DNA of 64,000 bases, from positions 45,971-109,970 of the forward strand of contig NZ_SISB01000021.1 of NCBI RefSeq assembly GCF_004310295.1, written 5' to 3'. A program made the position numbers and the translations under genes. The stretch is from Pseudomonas sp. BGI-2. Lineage in GTDB: Bacteria; Pseudomonadota; Gammaproteobacteria; Pseudomonadales; Pseudomonadaceae. Each line of letters opens with the position of its first letter. Positions within the stretch are counted from its first letter, which is position 1. Below, in pieces: positions 19,442 to 31,691 of this stretch. Under the pieces are notes generated by a model. It did not search any database. It was not told the origin of the DNA and saw only the letters and a program-made list of their open reading frames with translations.

Positions 19442-20200
19442 TCAAATCGGATTCGGGCAATCGATGAAGATGTGCTCAACGGCAAACCGCCGCGCCAGGT
19501 AATCACCCAATGCCTGCACACCGTAACGCTCGGTGGCGTGATGGCCGGCGGCGATGAAGCTGATGTCGTTTTCCCGAGCGCTGTGGAAGGTCTGCTCGGA
19601 CGCTTCGCCGCTGAGGTACAGATCGACACCGGCCAGCACCGCCTGATCGATGTAGCCCTGGCCGCCACCGGTGCACCAGCCCACGCGGCGAATCATCTCG
19701 CTGCCTTCAATCAGCAGGGGCTCGCGCCCCATGACTTCCTGCACACGACGGGCGAAATCACGGGGCGTCATCGGTTCGTTCAACGAGCCGACCAGGCCGA
19801 CCACTTTGAGGTTGTCCGGATCCAGCGGGCCTTCGACCGTGATGTCGAGCTGACGCGCCAACTGCACGTTGTTGCCGACGTCCGGGTGCAGATCCAGTGG
19901 CAAGTGATAGGACAGCAGGCTGATGTCGTGCTTGAGCAGGGTTTTCAACCGGCGCTGCTTCATGCCGGTGATGCACGGGTTCTCGCCCTTCCAGAAATAG
20001 CCGTGGTGCACCAGCACCAGATCGGCCTGGGCTTCGACGGCGGCGTCCAGCAATGCCTGGCTGGCGGTGACGCCACTGACGATGCGCATCACCTGCGGCC
20101 GGCCTTCGACCTGCAAGCCGTTGGGGCAGTAATCGGCAATCCTGGCACTGTTAAGGTAACGGTCGGCTTCTTCGACCAGGGTACTCAAGGCGACGGCCAT
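19442..20200 (-). CDS. Nif3-like dinuclear metal centre protein (YbgI type)
   Basis: The 252-residue protein is of the NIF3/YbgI family of hexameric dinuclear-metal proteins. The metal-ligand patches are visible as DLVLVHHGYFWKGE (~62-75), SYHLPLDLHPDVGNN (~96-110), GGGQGYIDQA and the late AGHHATERYGVQAL. Some homologues have GTP cyclohydrolase-type activity but the role is not settled. It is divergent from algW, with 102 bases between the start codons. Confidence 0.92.
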   Translation of the reverse strand: MAVALSTLVEEADRYLNSARIADYCPNGLQVEGRPQVMRIVSGVTASQALLDAAVEAQADLVLVHHGYFWKGENPCITGMKQRRLKTLLKHDISLLSYHLPLDLHPDVGNNVQLARQLDITVEGPLDPDNLKVVGLVGSLNEPMTPRDFARRVQEVMGREPLLIEGSEMIRRVGWCTGGGQGYIDQAVLAGVDLYLSGEASEQTFHSARENDISFIAAGHHATERYGVQALGDYLARRFAVEHIFIDCPNPI

Positions 20201-20302
20201 AAAAGACTCCTAAATATCCCGTTCAGAGGCGAGCTGCGCCTCGTATAATGCGCGACATTATGGGCGGTCTCATACCGCCTGCAACCTTTCAGGACGTGCT
20301 TA

Positions 20303-21463
<1,161 letters not shown>

Positions 21464-21466
21464 CGC

Positions 21467-21487
21467 TAGCCCGAGGCTCTCGGGCTA
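21467..21487 (+). terminator. Hairpin after algW
   Basis: The stem TAGCCCGAG-GCT-CTCGGGCTA lies right after the algW stop codon. No T-run follows, so it may be a weak terminator or an mRNA 3' end stabiliser. Confidence 0.5.
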
Positions 21488-21490
21488 ATA

Positions 21491-21510
21491 GAAGACATTC
21501 TCATTAGGCA
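21491..21510. promoter_or_regulatory. Fur-box-like sequence before the TonB receptor gene
   Basis: Read on the minus strand, this stretch contains CCTAATGAGAATGTC, similar to the TAATGATAATC half of the Fur consensus. Position, just upstream of a siderophore-receptor gene, fits iron regulation. The match is partial. Confidence 0.45.
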
Positions 21511-21552
21511 TGTTATATTGTTTCAATGTCTCTATTGGAACAACATAACATG
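21509..21552. repeat. 19-bp inverted repeat spanning the receptor start codon
   Basis: The arms 21509-21527 and 21534-21552 are complementary at 17 of 19 positions (one mismatch would be a G-U pair in RNA) around a 6-base loop. Both possible start codons lie inside it: ATG 21526 in the left arm and ATG 21550 at the end of the right arm. It may be an operator or an mRNA hairpin controlling translation. Confidence 0.8.
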
Positions 21553-23655
21553 TCGTCTCGAACAATGGCTTTCGTGGCAAGTCTTGCCCTCGGCCTGCTG
21601 GGGGATCCGGTCTTCGCCGAAGAGTCCGGCACCCTTGAACTGGACGCCATCAGCGTCACCTCCGACTACGAATCACCCATCGGCCCGGTCAAGGGCTACC
21701 GCGCTACGCGTTCTTCCAGCGCAACCAAAACTGACACCGCCATTCGCGATATCCCACAATCCATCAGCGTCGTTCCTGTCAGCGTGCTCAACGACCTGGG
21801 CAGCACCAGCGTCGAGCGTGCCCTGGATTTTGCCGGCGGCGTGTCGAAGCAGAACAACTTCGGCGGCCTGACACTTTACGAATACAGCGTGCGCGGCTTC
21901 ACTACGTCGGAGTTCTACAAGGATGGCTTCAGTGCCAACCGTGGTTACCCGAGTACGCCGGACGTGGCCAACATCGAGCGCATCGAAGTGCTCAAAGGAC
22001 CCGCCGCCAGCCTCTACGGACGAGGCGATCCGGGTGGCACGGTCAATATCGTCACCAAGAAACCCCAACCCGAAGCCTTCACCACTCTGCAGACCAGCGC
22101 TGGCAGTTGGGACCGTTATCGCACCGCGCTGGACGTCAACACGCCGCTGGATGACGACGCCAACGTGCTGTCTCGAATCAACGTGGCCGTCGAAGACAAC
22201 CACAGCTTTCGCGATCATGTGAACAGCCAGCGAGTGTTCGTCGCACCCTCCTTCAGCTGGCAACTGAACCCGGACACCAGCCTCTTGGTGGAAAGCGAGT
22301 TCGTCCGTCACAGCTCCACGTTCGATCGCGGCATCGTCGCGCCTAACAATGAATGGAGCGGCGTTTCTCGCTCGACTTTCCTAGGCGAACCCAACGATGG
22401 CAACATCGATAACCACAACAACCTGCTGCAAGCCACGCTCGAACACCATCTCAACGACAGCTGGAAACTGCGCCTGGCCAGCCACTACAAGGAAGGCAAA
22501 CTCTGGGGCTACGCCTCCGAAAATCGCCCGCTGAACGCCGACGGCCACACGCTCAATCGACGTTATCGCGAGCGCGATACAGATTGGCACGACAGCATCA
22601 CCCAACTCGAATTGCGCGGTCTGTTCGACCTCGGTAGCTGGCAGCACGAACTGCTGATTGGCACCGAGTACGAGAACTTCCGCAAAAACGAACGGGTCAC
22701 GACCATTGCCGGCGGCCCCTACGCCATCGACATTTATCACCCAATCTACGGTCAGCCGAAACCCAACGGCGCGCGTTCCGGCACTGACCTTTTTGAACAC
22801 GTCGAAAGCCAGGCACTGAACCTGCAGGATCAGATCGTCTTCACCGAAAAATTGCGCGGCATGCTCGGTGCACGTTTCGAACACTTTGAGCAAAGCATCG
22901 ACGATCACAGCCGCGGCGCCACCAGCCGCCAGAGCCACGACGCGTTGACCCAGCGGGCCGGCCTGCTCTATCAGCTCACACCCGAAGTCGGGCTGTTCGC
23001 CAACGCCTCCACCTCGTTCAAACCGAACAACGGTCTGGACGCTGGCGGCAAATCCTTCGACCCGGAAGAAGGCGTCGGTTACGAAGTCGGGATCAAGAGC
23101 GAGCTGTTCGAGGACCGCTTGAGCACCACCCTCGCCGCCTTTCATATCGAAAAGGAAAATGTCCTCGCACTCGACCCGGGCACGGACACCAGCCGCGCCA
23201 TGGGCAAGGCCCGCAGCCAGGGTTTCGACCTGCAAGTCACCGGGCAAGTGACCGACGCCGTGCGGGTAATCGGTGCCTTCGCCTACATCGACGCGAAGGT
23301 CACCGAGGGCGACAAGGTGATCCCCACCGGTAGCCGAATCCTCGGCGTCGCCAAACGCAGCGGCAGTCTGCTGGGCGTTTATGAATTTCAGAATGGCCAG
23401 TTGCGCGGCTCCGATGTCGGCGCGGCGTTCACTTACGTCGGTGATCGCTCGGGCGAATCCGGCAGCGATTTCGAGCTGCCGGCCTACCACACCGTCGACT
23501 TGCTGGCGCATTACAAGGCCAGTGAAAACGTCACTGTCGGCCTGAACCTGAACAACCTATTCGACGAGAAATACTACGAGCGCTCGTACAGCAATTACTG
23601 GGTCAACCCCGGCGAACCGCGCAATTTCACCGTCAGCCTCACACTCAATCTATAA
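21550..23655 (+). CDS. TonB-dependent siderophore receptor
   Basis: With the ATG at 21550 the protein has 701 residues. A signal peptide (RTMAFVASLALGLLGDPVFA) is followed by LELDAISVTSDYE (TonB-box region), the plug domain with DIPQSISVVPVSVLNDLG and GPAASLYGRGDPGGTVNIVTKKP, a 22-strand barrel, and the C-terminal NLFDEKYYE..NFTVSLTLNL ending in a hydrophobic residue. This is the ferrichrome/hydroxamate-type siderophore receptor class. An upstream in-frame ATG (21526) would add eight residues; neither start has a clear ribosome binding site. A DUF4198 gene follows 13 bases later. Confidence 0.92.
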   Translation: MSSRTMAFVASLALGLLGDPVFAEESGTLELDAISVTSDYESPIGPVKGYRATRSSSATKTDTAIRDIPQSISVVPVSVLNDLGSTSVERALDFAGGVSKQNNFGGLTLYEYSVRGFTTSEFYKDGFSANRGYPSTPDVANIERIEVLKGPAASLYGRGDPGGTVNIVTKKPQPEAFTTLQTSAGSWDRYRTALDVNTPLDDDANVLSRINVAVEDNHSFRDHVNSQRVFVAPSFSWQLNPDTSLLVESEFVRHSSTFDRGIVAPNNEWSGVSRSTFLGEPNDGNIDNHNNLLQATLEHHLNDSWKLRLASHYKEGKLWGYASENRPLNADGHTLNRRYRERDTDWHDSITQLELRGLFDLGSWQHELLIGTEYENFRKNERVTTIAGGPYAIDIYHPIYGQPKPNGARSGTDLFEHVESQALNLQDQIVFTEKLRGMLGARFEHFEQSIDDHSRGATSRQSHDALTQRAGLLYQLTPEVGLFANASTSFKPNNGLDAGGKSFDPEEGVGYEVGIKSELFEDRLSTTLAAFHIEKENVLALDPGTDTSRAMGKARSQGFDLQVTGQVTDAVRVIGAFAYIDAKVTEGDKVIPTGSRILGVAKRSGSLLGVYEFQNGQLRGSDVGAAFTYVGDRSGESGSDFELPAYHTVDLLAHYKASENVTVGLNLNNLFDEKYYERSYSNYWVNPGEPRNFTVSLTLNL

Positions 23656-23668
23656 AAGGAAGTTCCCC

Positions 23669-24388
23669 ATGCAACAACTCAAACCCCTGGCGCTGCTCGG
23701 CCTGCTATTCGCCACCCAGGTCTCGGCTCATGGCCTCTGGACCGAACAACGTCGCGGCAACATCGAAGTGATTTACGGCCACGGCGCCGAAGACAACGCC
23801 TTCAAGGCGCAGAAAATCAGCGGCGCCTGGGCGTATGACGTCAACGGCAAAATGATCCCGGTGACCGTGCAACGCCTGGCTGATCATGCACGTCTGCAAC
23901 CGCTGAAGCCGCCCGCCGTGATGGCGGTGGCGCTGGACAACGGCATGTGGTCGCAGACGGCGGATAAAAAATGGATCAACGAAGGACGCAGCAAAGTGCC
24001 GGGGGCCATCGAGTCGACCCAGACCTTCAAATACAGTCTGGCGATTTATCAGCCCGGGGCGAAGTTGCCGAAGCTTGATCAGATGAAACTGTTGATTCTT
24101 CCGGAGGTTGATCCGCTGACGGTCGGGCCGGGCAAGTTGCTGCCAGTGCGGGTGCTTCTGGATGGGAAACCGGCGGCGGGGGTGAAATTGACTGGCGACT
24201 ATCGCAGCGCGCCGAATACGTTGAGTACCGAGACGGATAAGGAAGGCCGGGCGCAGGTGGTGGTGCGTAATGAGGGGTTGAATGTGATTTCGGCGCAGAT
24301 GGAGATTGTGCTGAAGGGCAATCCGGATGTGGCGACGCGCGGGGTGTTCAGTTCGTTGACGTTCCTGGGCGAACCGCATCACGAGTAA
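23669..24388 (+). CDS. DUF4198 periplasmic metal-uptake-associated protein
   Basis: The 239-residue protein has a signal peptide (LLGLLFATQVSAHG) and a mature part beginning HGLWTEQRRGNIEVIYGHG, the start pattern of the DUF4198 family (linked to nickel/cobalt transport). The C-terminal part (~150-235) has LLPVRVLLDGKPAAGVKLTGDY and KEGRAQVVVRNEGLNVISA, an immunoglobulin-like beta domain. The mature N-terminal His could bind a metal. It follows the TonB receptor by 13 bases and is almost surely co-transcribed, so it probably assists the same uptake route in the periplasm. Confidence 0.8.
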   Translation: MQQLKPLALLGLLFATQVSAHGLWTEQRRGNIEVIYGHGAEDNAFKAQKISGAWAYDVNGKMIPVTVQRLADHARLQPLKPPAVMAVALDNGMWSQTADKKWINEGRSKVPGAIESTQTFKYSLAIYQPGAKLPKLDQMKLLILPEVDPLTVGPGKLLPVRVLLDGKPAAGVKLTGDYRSAPNTLSTETDKEGRAQVVVRNEGLNVISAQMEIVLKGNPDVATRGVFSSLTFLGEPHHE

Positions 24389-24401
24389 CCCACCAACCCC
24401 C

Positions 24402-24507
24402 TGTAGGAGCGAGCGGTGCGGCGATCCGACTTGCCCGCGAAGAACGATAACTCGGTGTAACAGGTAAACCGTGTCATCGTTCTTCGCGGGCAAGCCTCGC
24501 TCCTACG
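24402..24507. repeat. REPIN between convergent genes
   Basis: The left REP has the variant centre GCGGTGCGGCGATCCGACTT; the right copy is of the plain GTAGGAGCGAGG type. The inner segment (GAACGATAACTCGGTGTAAC) is homologous to the interior of the REPIN at 19323-19413. It lies between the DUF4198 gene and hisC. Confidence 0.85.
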
Positions 24508-24521
24508 GGATCAACGGTGGA

Positions 24522-25574
24522 TCAGAGGTCGCCTAAACCGTCGATCAACGCCTGATTCTGCTCAGGCGTACCAATCGAGATCCGCAAGAACTGCGCAATC
24601 CGCTCCTGCTTGAAGTGCCGAACAATCACACCTTGCTCGCGCAACTTCGCCGCCAACCCGGCCGCGTCATGTTTCGGATGACGAGCGAAAATGAAGTTCG
24701 CCGCCGAAGGCAGCACTTCAAAGCCCTTCCCTTCCAGTTGCGCAACAACCCACTCACGATGCTCGATGACCAACCGGCAGGTCTTGTCGAAGTACTCGCG
24801 ATCCTCGAACGCCGCCGCAGCCCCGACATTCGCCAGACGATCCAGCGGATAGGAGTTGAAGCTGTTCTTGATCCGCTCCAGCGCCTCGATCAAGTCGGGA
24901 TGCCCAACCGCCAATCCAACTCGCAGCCCAGCCAGCGAACGGGACTTGGACAAGGTCTGAGTCACCAGCAGGTTCGGATAACGGTCCACGAGACTGATCG
25001 CCGTCTCGCCGCCAAAGTCGATGTAAGCCTCATCCACCACGACCACCGAATCCGGGCTGGCCTTGAGGATTTGCTCCACTGCGTCGAGTGCCAGCAGGCA
25101 ACCGGTTGGCGCGTTCGGGTTCGGGAAGATGATCCCGCCGTTCGGCTTGGCGTAGTCCGCCGGGTTGATCTGGAACTGCTCGTCCAGCGGCACCGCGTCG
25201 AACTTGATGCCATACAACCCGCAATAGACCGGATAGAAGCTGTAGCTGATGTCCGGGAACAGCAGCGGCTGATCATGTTGCAGCAAACCATGAAAAATGT
25301 GCGCCAGGACTTCATCGGAACCGTTGCCGAGGAACACCTGATTGCCCTGCACGCCGTAATACTTGGCAACGGCTTGCTTGAGCACGTCGCTGTTCGGGTC
25401 CGGGTACAGACGCAAGTTGTCGTTCAATTCGGTTTGCATCGCCGCCAAGGCTTTTGGCGATGGGCCGTATGGGTTTTCGTTGGTGTTGAGCTTCACCAGC
25501 TTCGCCAGCTTCGGCTGCTCGCCCGGTACGTAAGGCACCAGATCCTTGACGAACGGGCTCCAGAATTTACTCAT
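24522..25574 (-). CDS. hisC: Histidinol-phosphate aminotransferase (HisC)
   Basis: The 350-residue protein is a fold-type I PLP aminotransferase of histidine biosynthesis, converting imidazole-acetol phosphate to histidinol phosphate. [15 protein letters not shown] opens the domain, [10 protein letters not shown] binds the cofactor, and the Schiff-base lysine lies in [14 protein letters not shown]. The ATG at 25574 gives the usual length. It lies one base after hisD, in the order hisG-hisD-hisC. Confidence 0.94.
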   Translation of the reverse strand: MSKFWSPFVKDLVPYVPGEQPKLAKLVKLNTNENPYGPSPKALAAMQTELNDNLRLYPDPNSDVLKQAVAKYYGVQGNQVFLGNGSDEVLAHIFHGLLQHDQPLLFPDISYSFYPVYCGLYGIKFDAVPLDEQFQINPADYAKPNGGIIFPNPNAPTGCLLALDAVEQILKASPDSVVVVDEAYIDFGGETAISLVDRYPNLLVTQTLSKSRSLAGLRVGLAVGHPDLIEALERIKNSFNSYPLDRLANVGAAAAFEDREYFDKTCRLVIEHREWVVAQLEGKGFEVLPSAANFIFARHPKHDAAGLAAKLREQGVIVRHFKQERIAQFLRISIGTPEQNQALIDGLGDL

Positions 25575-25575
25575 C

Positions 25576-26913
25576 TCAGTTCCCCTGCCCTTCATTAAAG
25601 AGCTCGTCAACGATGCGGTATTCGGCACTGCGCGCGTGCGCGGTCAGCGACTCGCCACGGGCCAGCACGGAAGCGGTTTTACCCAGTTCCGACGCACCCT
25701 GCTCGGAGCAGAAGATGATCGACGAACGTTTCTGGAAGTCGTACACGCCCAGCGGCGAGGAGAAGCGCGCGGTGCCGGAAGTTGGCAACACGTGGTTCGG
25801 ACCGGCGCAGTAGTCGCCCAAGGCTTCGGAGGTGTGACGGCCCATGAAGATCGCGCCAGCGTGGCGAATCTTCGGCAGCCAGGCCTGCGGATCAGCAACG
25901 GACAACTCAAGGTGTTCCGGCGCGATGCGGTTGGCCACTTCGATGGCTTGGTCCATGTCACGAACCTTGATCAGCGCACCACGGCCATTGATCGACGTTT
26001 CGATGATCTCGGCACGCTCCATGGTCGGCAGCAGTTTGGCGATGCTGGCGGCGACCTTGTCGAGGAACTCGGCGTCCGGGCTGACCAGAATCGCCTGGGC
26101 GTCTTCGTCGTGCTCGGCCTGAGAGAACAGGTCCATGGCGATCCAGTCCGGATCGGTATGGCCGTCGCACACCACGAGGATTTCCGACGGGCCAGCGATC
26201 ATGTCGATGCCGACCTGGCCGAACACGTGGCGCTTGGCCGTGGCGACGTAGATGTTGCCAGGGCCGACCACCTTGTCGACCTTCGGCACGCTTTCGGTGC
26301 CGTAAGCCAACGCGGCAACCGCTTGCGCGCCGCCAATGGTGAAGACGCGGTCGACACCGGCGATGCAGGCCGCGGCCAGCACCAGTTCATTGATTTCACC
26401 GCGCGGGGTCGGCACCACCATGACCACTTCGGTCACACCGGCGACCTTTGCCGGAATCGCGTTCATCAGCACCGAGGATGGGTACGATGCCTTGCCGCCC
26501 GGGACGTATAGGCCGGCTCGATCCAGCGGCGTGACTTTCTGGCCCAGCACCGTGCCGTCGGCTTCGGTGTAGCTCCAGGAATCCTGCTTCTGTTTTTCGT
26601 GGTAGCTGCGGACTCGGGTCGCGGCTTTTTCCAGCGCTTCGCGCTGAGGCACGGTGATCCGGGTCAGGGCCAGTTCCAGGCGTTCGCGCGGCAGGATCAG
26701 ATCCGCCATGGACGCAACGTCCAGGCCGTCGAACTGCCGGGTGAAGTCCACCAGCGCCGCATCGCCACGCTCGCGCACGGCTTTGATGATGTCCAGCACT
26801 CGCTGATTGACCGAGTCGTCAGACACACTTTCCCAGCTCAGCAGATGATCCAGATGATGCGCGAAATCCGGGTCAGCAGCGTTGAGTCGGCGAATTGCAG
26901 TCGGTGCAGTCAT
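25576..26913 (-). CDS. hisD: Histidinol dehydrogenase (HisD)
   Basis: The 445-residue protein is a zinc enzyme that oxidises histidinol to histidine in two NAD-dependent steps. Family segments are clear: [62 protein letters not shown] (with the base and zinc ligands) and SPEHLELS-like [12 protein letters not shown]. Length is normal. It is followed immediately by hisC. Confidence 0.96.
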   Translation of the reverse strand: MTAPTAIRRLNAADPDFAHHLDHLLSWESVSDDSVNQRVLDIIKAVRERGDAALVDFTRQFDGLDVASMADLILPRERLELALTRITVPQREALEKAATRVRSYHEKQKQDSWSYTEADGTVLGQKVTPLDRAGLYVPGGKASYPSSVLMNAIPAKVAGVTEVVMVVPTPRGEINELVLAAACIAGVDRVFTIGGAQAVAALAYGTESVPKVDKVVGPGNIYVATAKRHVFGQVGIDMIAGPSEILVVCDGHTDPDWIAMDLFSQAEHDEDAQAILVSPDAEFLDKVAASIAKLLPTMERAEIIETSINGRGALIKVRDMDQAIEVANRIAPEHLELSVADPQAWLPKIRHAGAIFMGRHTSEALGDYCAGPNHVLPTSGTARFSSPLGVYDFQKRSSIIFCSEQGASELGKTASVLARGESLTAHARSAEYRIVDELFNEGQGN

Positions 26914-27039
26914 AGCGAGAGCCTCATAGGATTGGCAAAAACTCAGGCGCCCTAACTTAGCAGTCGTTTCCGCTTGGGCACCTGAGAATTCTGGCTATGA
27001 GGCGGATAGACGGGCGCGACTTAACATCGCGCGGGTGAA

Positions 27040-27675
27040 TCAGCCGCGGTGTCGAGACTCCACTGCCTTGCGCAGGGTGTCGATCAACGCCTGGATACGG
27101 GCGTGCTGCATTTTCATCGAAGCTTTGTTGACGATCAGCCGGGAGCTGATGTCGGCAATGAAATCCTGGGGTTCCAGGCCATTGGCACGCAAGGTGTTAC
27201 CGGTGTCGACCACGTCGATGATCTTGTCCGCCAGACCGATCAGCGGCGCCAGCTCCATCGAGCCGTAAAGCTTGATAATGTCGACCTGACGGCCCTGCTC
27301 GGCGTAGTAACGCTTGGCAACGTTGACGAACTTGGTCGCAACGCGCAGACGGCCCTTGGGCTCGACGTCGCCGACACGGCCGGCGGTCATCAGCTTGCAG
27401 AGGGCAATTCGCAAGTCCAGCGGTTCGTACAGACCCTGGCCACCATATTCCATCAGCACATCTTTACCGGCGACGCCCAGGTCCGCGGCACCATGCTCGA
27501 CGTAGGTCGGCACATCGGTGGCGCGCACGATCAGCAGACGTACGTCGGCCTGAGTCGTGGGGATGATCAGCTTGCGGCTCTTGTCCGGATTCTCGGTCGG
27601 CACAATGCCCGCTTCAGCCAGAAGCGGCAGGGTGTCGTCAAGGATGCGGCCCTTGGACAGTGCGATGGTCAACAT
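27040..27675 (-). CDS. hisG: ATP phosphoribosyltransferase, short form (HisG)
   Basis: The 211-residue protein is the short form of HisG, first enzyme of histidine synthesis. [18 protein letters not shown] opens it, and [13 protein letters not shown] and [18 protein letters not shown] [14 protein letters not shown] carry the PRPP site. Short HisG lacks the C-terminal regulatory domain and works with HisZ, which is not in this window. It is 143 bases downstream of murA and 126 bases upstream of hisD. Confidence 0.95.
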   Translation of the reverse strand: MLTIALSKGRILDDTLPLLAEAGIVPTENPDKSRKLIIPTTQADVRLLIVRATDVPTYVEHGAADLGVAGKDVLMEYGGQGLYEPLDLRIALCKLMTAGRVGDVEPKGRLRVATKFVNVAKRYYAEQGRQVDIIKLYGSMELAPLIGLADKIIDVVDTGNTLRANGLEPQDFIADISSRLIVNKASMKMQHARIQALIDTLRKAVESRHRG

Positions 27676-27818
27676 GGGAAACGTCAGTCCTTATCAGGCT
27701 ACTGATGCCCGGTCGCAAACGGCGCCGGACACACTTCGAGGGCTTTCTCAATAATGAAAAGACACCCTCGACTTGAAACGAAACCAACGGGCACGTCCCT
27801 GTGCCCATACAGCAGAAA

Positions 27819-29346
<1,528 letters not shown>

Positions 29347-29392
29347 GCTCAACCTCAATCGGCGCCCTGTGCGCGCGGGTCGGACATCATAC

Positions 29393-29446
29393 AAAAAAGC
29401 CCCGCGCCTGCGAACCCCGCGAAGCAGGACTCTGACGGGGGGCTTC
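29393..29446 (-). terminator. Terminator-like hairpin after mlaB
   Basis: AAGCCCC on the left and GGGGGCTT on the right form the outer stem around a GC-rich interior. Six A on the left give a T-run on the minus strand. It separates the mla operon from ibaG-murA. Confidence 0.65.
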
Positions 29447-29459
29447 TTTATAGATGCGG

Positions 29460-29765
29460 TTAGGGATGCGCCAACAGCTCGGTCAATTCACTGACCTGAG
29501 CGATTTCGCGCATGTCTTCTGGCATCCCGCGGATGGTCAGCGCCTTACCGGCCGCCTCAGCATCGCGCATGAAACACAGCAGCAGGGACAAGCCCACGCT
29601 GCTGGACTTCAACACTGCCGAACAATCGACCACCACTTCGGCAGCCTGGCTGGACTTGATCAACGCCTGCCCCTGCTTGCGCAGACCAGGGCCGGTGCGG
29701 TAATCCAGCATGCCGCTAAGCCGCAGTTCGCCGGAATCGCTCATGCGAATGGCCGACACACTCAT
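29460..29765 (-). CDS. mlaB: STAS-domain protein MlaB
   Basis: The 101-residue protein is a STAS domain, with VVDCSAVLKSSSVGLSLLLCF holding the serine-rich helix start. MlaB is the cytosolic partner that stabilises the MlaF ATPase in the MlaFEDB complex. The ATG at 29765 overlaps the mlaC stop by four bases, so translation is coupled. It is the last gene of mlaFEDCB. Confidence 0.9.
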   Translation of the reverse strand: MSVSAIRMSDSGELRLSGMLDYRTGPGLRKQGQALIKSSQAAEVVVDCSAVLKSSSVGLSLLLCFMRDAEAAGKALTIRGMPEDMREIAQVSELTELLAHP

Positions 29766-30415
29766 TGGATCGACTTCTCGGTGGCGTCTGCAGTTTTTTC
29801 CTTGGCCTTGGCGACTTCCCCGGCCCAACCGTTGATGGTCTTGTCCAGGTCATTGCCATTGCGCTGCATCGCGTCAGCGAACTGATCGCGGAACAGCTTG
29901 CCGATGTTGATACCGTTGATGATCACATTACGCAGTTTCCACTCGCCACTGATCTTCTCGAGTGTGTACGACACGGGATAGATCGAGCCGTTGGTGCCTT
30001 TGACCGTCATGGCAACGCTGGTACGGTCTCCCGACTCATCCTTGGCAGGGTCGACGGTGATGCCCTGGTTGTTGAACTCGAGCAAGGCGTTGCCATAGAA
30101 CTGGAACAGACCCTTTTTGAAGTTTTCTTCAAAGGTTTTCATCTGCGCAGGCGTGGCTTTGCGTGAGTACTTGACCGTCATGATGCTTTTGGAAATGCCC
30201 TCGGCATCCACGACCGGCCCGACGATGGTGTTCAGCGCCGTGTAAAAGTCTTGCGGGTCCTGCTTGTACTTCTCTTTGTTGGCCGCCAGGTCGGCCAGCA
30301 ACCGAGTGGTGGTGTCCTGCACGATTTCGTGCGCTGAGGGCGCTGCCACGGCGTTAGCCATCAGCGGCAGGGCCGAGAGTAATACCAACAGGCCACGTCG
30401 CAAGGTAGAGATCAT
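29762..30415 (-). CDS. mlaC: Periplasmic phospholipid-binding protein MlaC
   Basis: The 217-residue protein has a signal peptide (LRRGLLVLLSALPLMANAVA) and the MlaC domain, with TILGPVVD-like NTIVGPVVDAEGIS, KTFEENFKKGLFQFYGNAL and WKLRNVIINGINIGKLFRDQF. It ferries phospholipids through the periplasm between the outer-membrane MlaA complex and the inner-membrane MlaFEDB complex. The C-terminus extends with a charged, Lys/Glu/Ala-rich tail. Confidence 0.94.
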   Translation of the reverse strand: MISTLRRGLLVLLSALPLMANAVAAPSAHEIVQDTTTRLLADLAANKEKYKQDPQDFYTALNTIVGPVVDAEGISKSIMTVKYSRKATPAQMKTFEENFKKGLFQFYGNALLEFNNQGITVDPAKDESGDRTSVAMTVKGTNGSIYPVSYTLEKISGEWKLRNVIINGINIGKLFRDQFADAMQRNGNDLDKTINGWAGEVAKAKEKTADATEKSIQ

Positions 30416-30426
30416 TCAAAAGCTCC

Positions 30427-30894
30427 TCATTTGGCGTCTTTGCTAACGGTATTGAGCAGAAATTTACCGATCAGGTCCTCGAGCACCAGCGACGACTGGG
30501 TGTCGTGGATGGTTGAACCATCCTTGAGCAAGGTTTCTTCCCCGCCCACGCTGATACCGATGTACTTCTCGCCCAACAGGCCAGCGGTCAGGATAGATGC
30601 AGTGGAGTCAGTCGGCAGGTTATCTACGCGCTTTTCCAGCTGCATGGTCACTCGACCGGTGAAACTGTCGCGGTCCAGATCGATCGCCGTAACCTTGCCG
30701 ATGGTCACACCGGCCATGGTCACTTTAGCTCTGACAGTCAAACCAGCGATATTGTCGAAATACGCATAAGTTTTATAAGTATCGGTGGTTGCACTCGGGG
30801 ACAGGCCACTCACCCGCAACGCCAGCAACAGCAAAGCCAGGATGCCAGCCAGCAAGAAAAGGCCGACACCAATTTCCAGGGTGCGGTTTTGCAT
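30427..30894 (-). CDS. mlaD: MCE-domain phospholipid transport protein MlaD
   Basis: The 155-residue protein has an N-terminal membrane helix (LEIGVGLFLLAGILALLLLAL) and one MCE domain (~residues 40-120, with AYFDNIAGLTVRAKVTMAGV and GLLGEKYIGISVGGE). MlaD forms the hexameric periplasmic ring of the complex. Its start overlaps the mlaE stop, and mlaC follows 11 bases later. Confidence 0.95.
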   Translation of the reverse strand: MQNRTLEIGVGLFLLAGILALLLLALRVSGLSPSATTDTYKTYAYFDNIAGLTVRAKVTMAGVTIGKVTAIDLDRDSFTGRVTMQLEKRVDNLPTDSTASILTAGLLGEKYIGISVGGEETLLKDGSTIHDTQSSLVLEDLIGKFLLNTVSKDAK

Positions 30895-31691
30895 CAGAAA
30901 TCTCCAAACATCAAGGCGGTCAGAATAAAGTCCAGGCCGAGTACAGCCAAAGAGGCATACACCACGGTCTTGGTAGTGGCACGACTGATCCCCTCGGAAG
31001 TGGGCTCGCAGTCATAGCCTTGGAATACGGCGATCCAGGTCACGACGAAGGCGAAAACGATGCTTTTGATGATGCCGTTGAGCACATCGTCAGCAAAGGT
31101 CACGCTGTTCTGCATGTTGGACCAGTAGGAACCTTCATAGACACCCAGCCAGTCGACGGCCACCCACGAACCGCCCCAGATACCCACCACGCTGAAAATC
31201 ATCGCCAGCACCGGCAGCGAAATGAAGCCGGCCCACAGGCGCGGAGCAATGATGTACTTGAGCGGGTCGACGCCAATCATTTCCAGACTGGACAACTGTT
31301 CGGTGGACTTCATGTTGCCGATTTCGGCGGTCAACGCCGAACCTGCGCGACCGGCGAACAGCAATGCCGTGACCACGGGGCCGAGTTCACGCAACAGCGT
31401 CAGCGCAACCATCTGCCCGACCGCCTGCTCCGAACCGTAGCTGGACAGAATGTTGAAGCCTTGCAGCGCCAGCACCATGCCGATGAACACCCCGGAGACC
31501 ACAATGATCACCAGGGACATTACGCCCACCGAATGCAGTTGCTTGATCAGCAGGCCAAAACCGCCGCCGATACCACCGCGGCCGAGCAAGGCGTGAAACA
31601 GGAAAATCGCCGAACGCCCGAACACCGCCAGCACATCGATGCCGGCATGGCCGAATCGACGCACGCGTTCCAATAGTGAAATCTTGCGCAT
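30894..31691 (-). CDS. mlaE: ABC transporter permease MlaE
   Basis: The 265-residue protein is the MlaE permease with five to six membrane segments and the conserved central part [32 protein letters not shown]. It is the inner-membrane core of the MlaFEDB phospholipid transporter. The ATG at 31691 overlaps the mlaF stop (TGATG arrangement); the TTG immediately before it is not needed. Its own stop overlaps mlaD. Confidence 0.95.
   Translation of the reverse strand: MRKISLLERVRRFGHAGIDVLAVFGRSAIFLFHALLGRGGIGGGFGLLIKQLHSVGVMSLVIIVVSGVFIGMVLALQGFNILSSYGSEQAVGQMVALTLLRELGPVVTALLFAGRAGSALTAEIGNMKSTEQLSSLEMIGVDPLKYIIAPRLWAGFISLPVLAMIFSVVGIWGGSWVAVDWLGVYEGSYWSNMQNSVTFADDVLNGIIKSIVFAFVVTWIAVFQGYDCEPTSEGISRATTKTVVYASLAVLGLDFILTALMFGDF

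Noticed and set aside
22381..23511. A 376-codon open frame on the minus strand
   Set aside because: It is antisense to the TonB receptor gene and has no family features.
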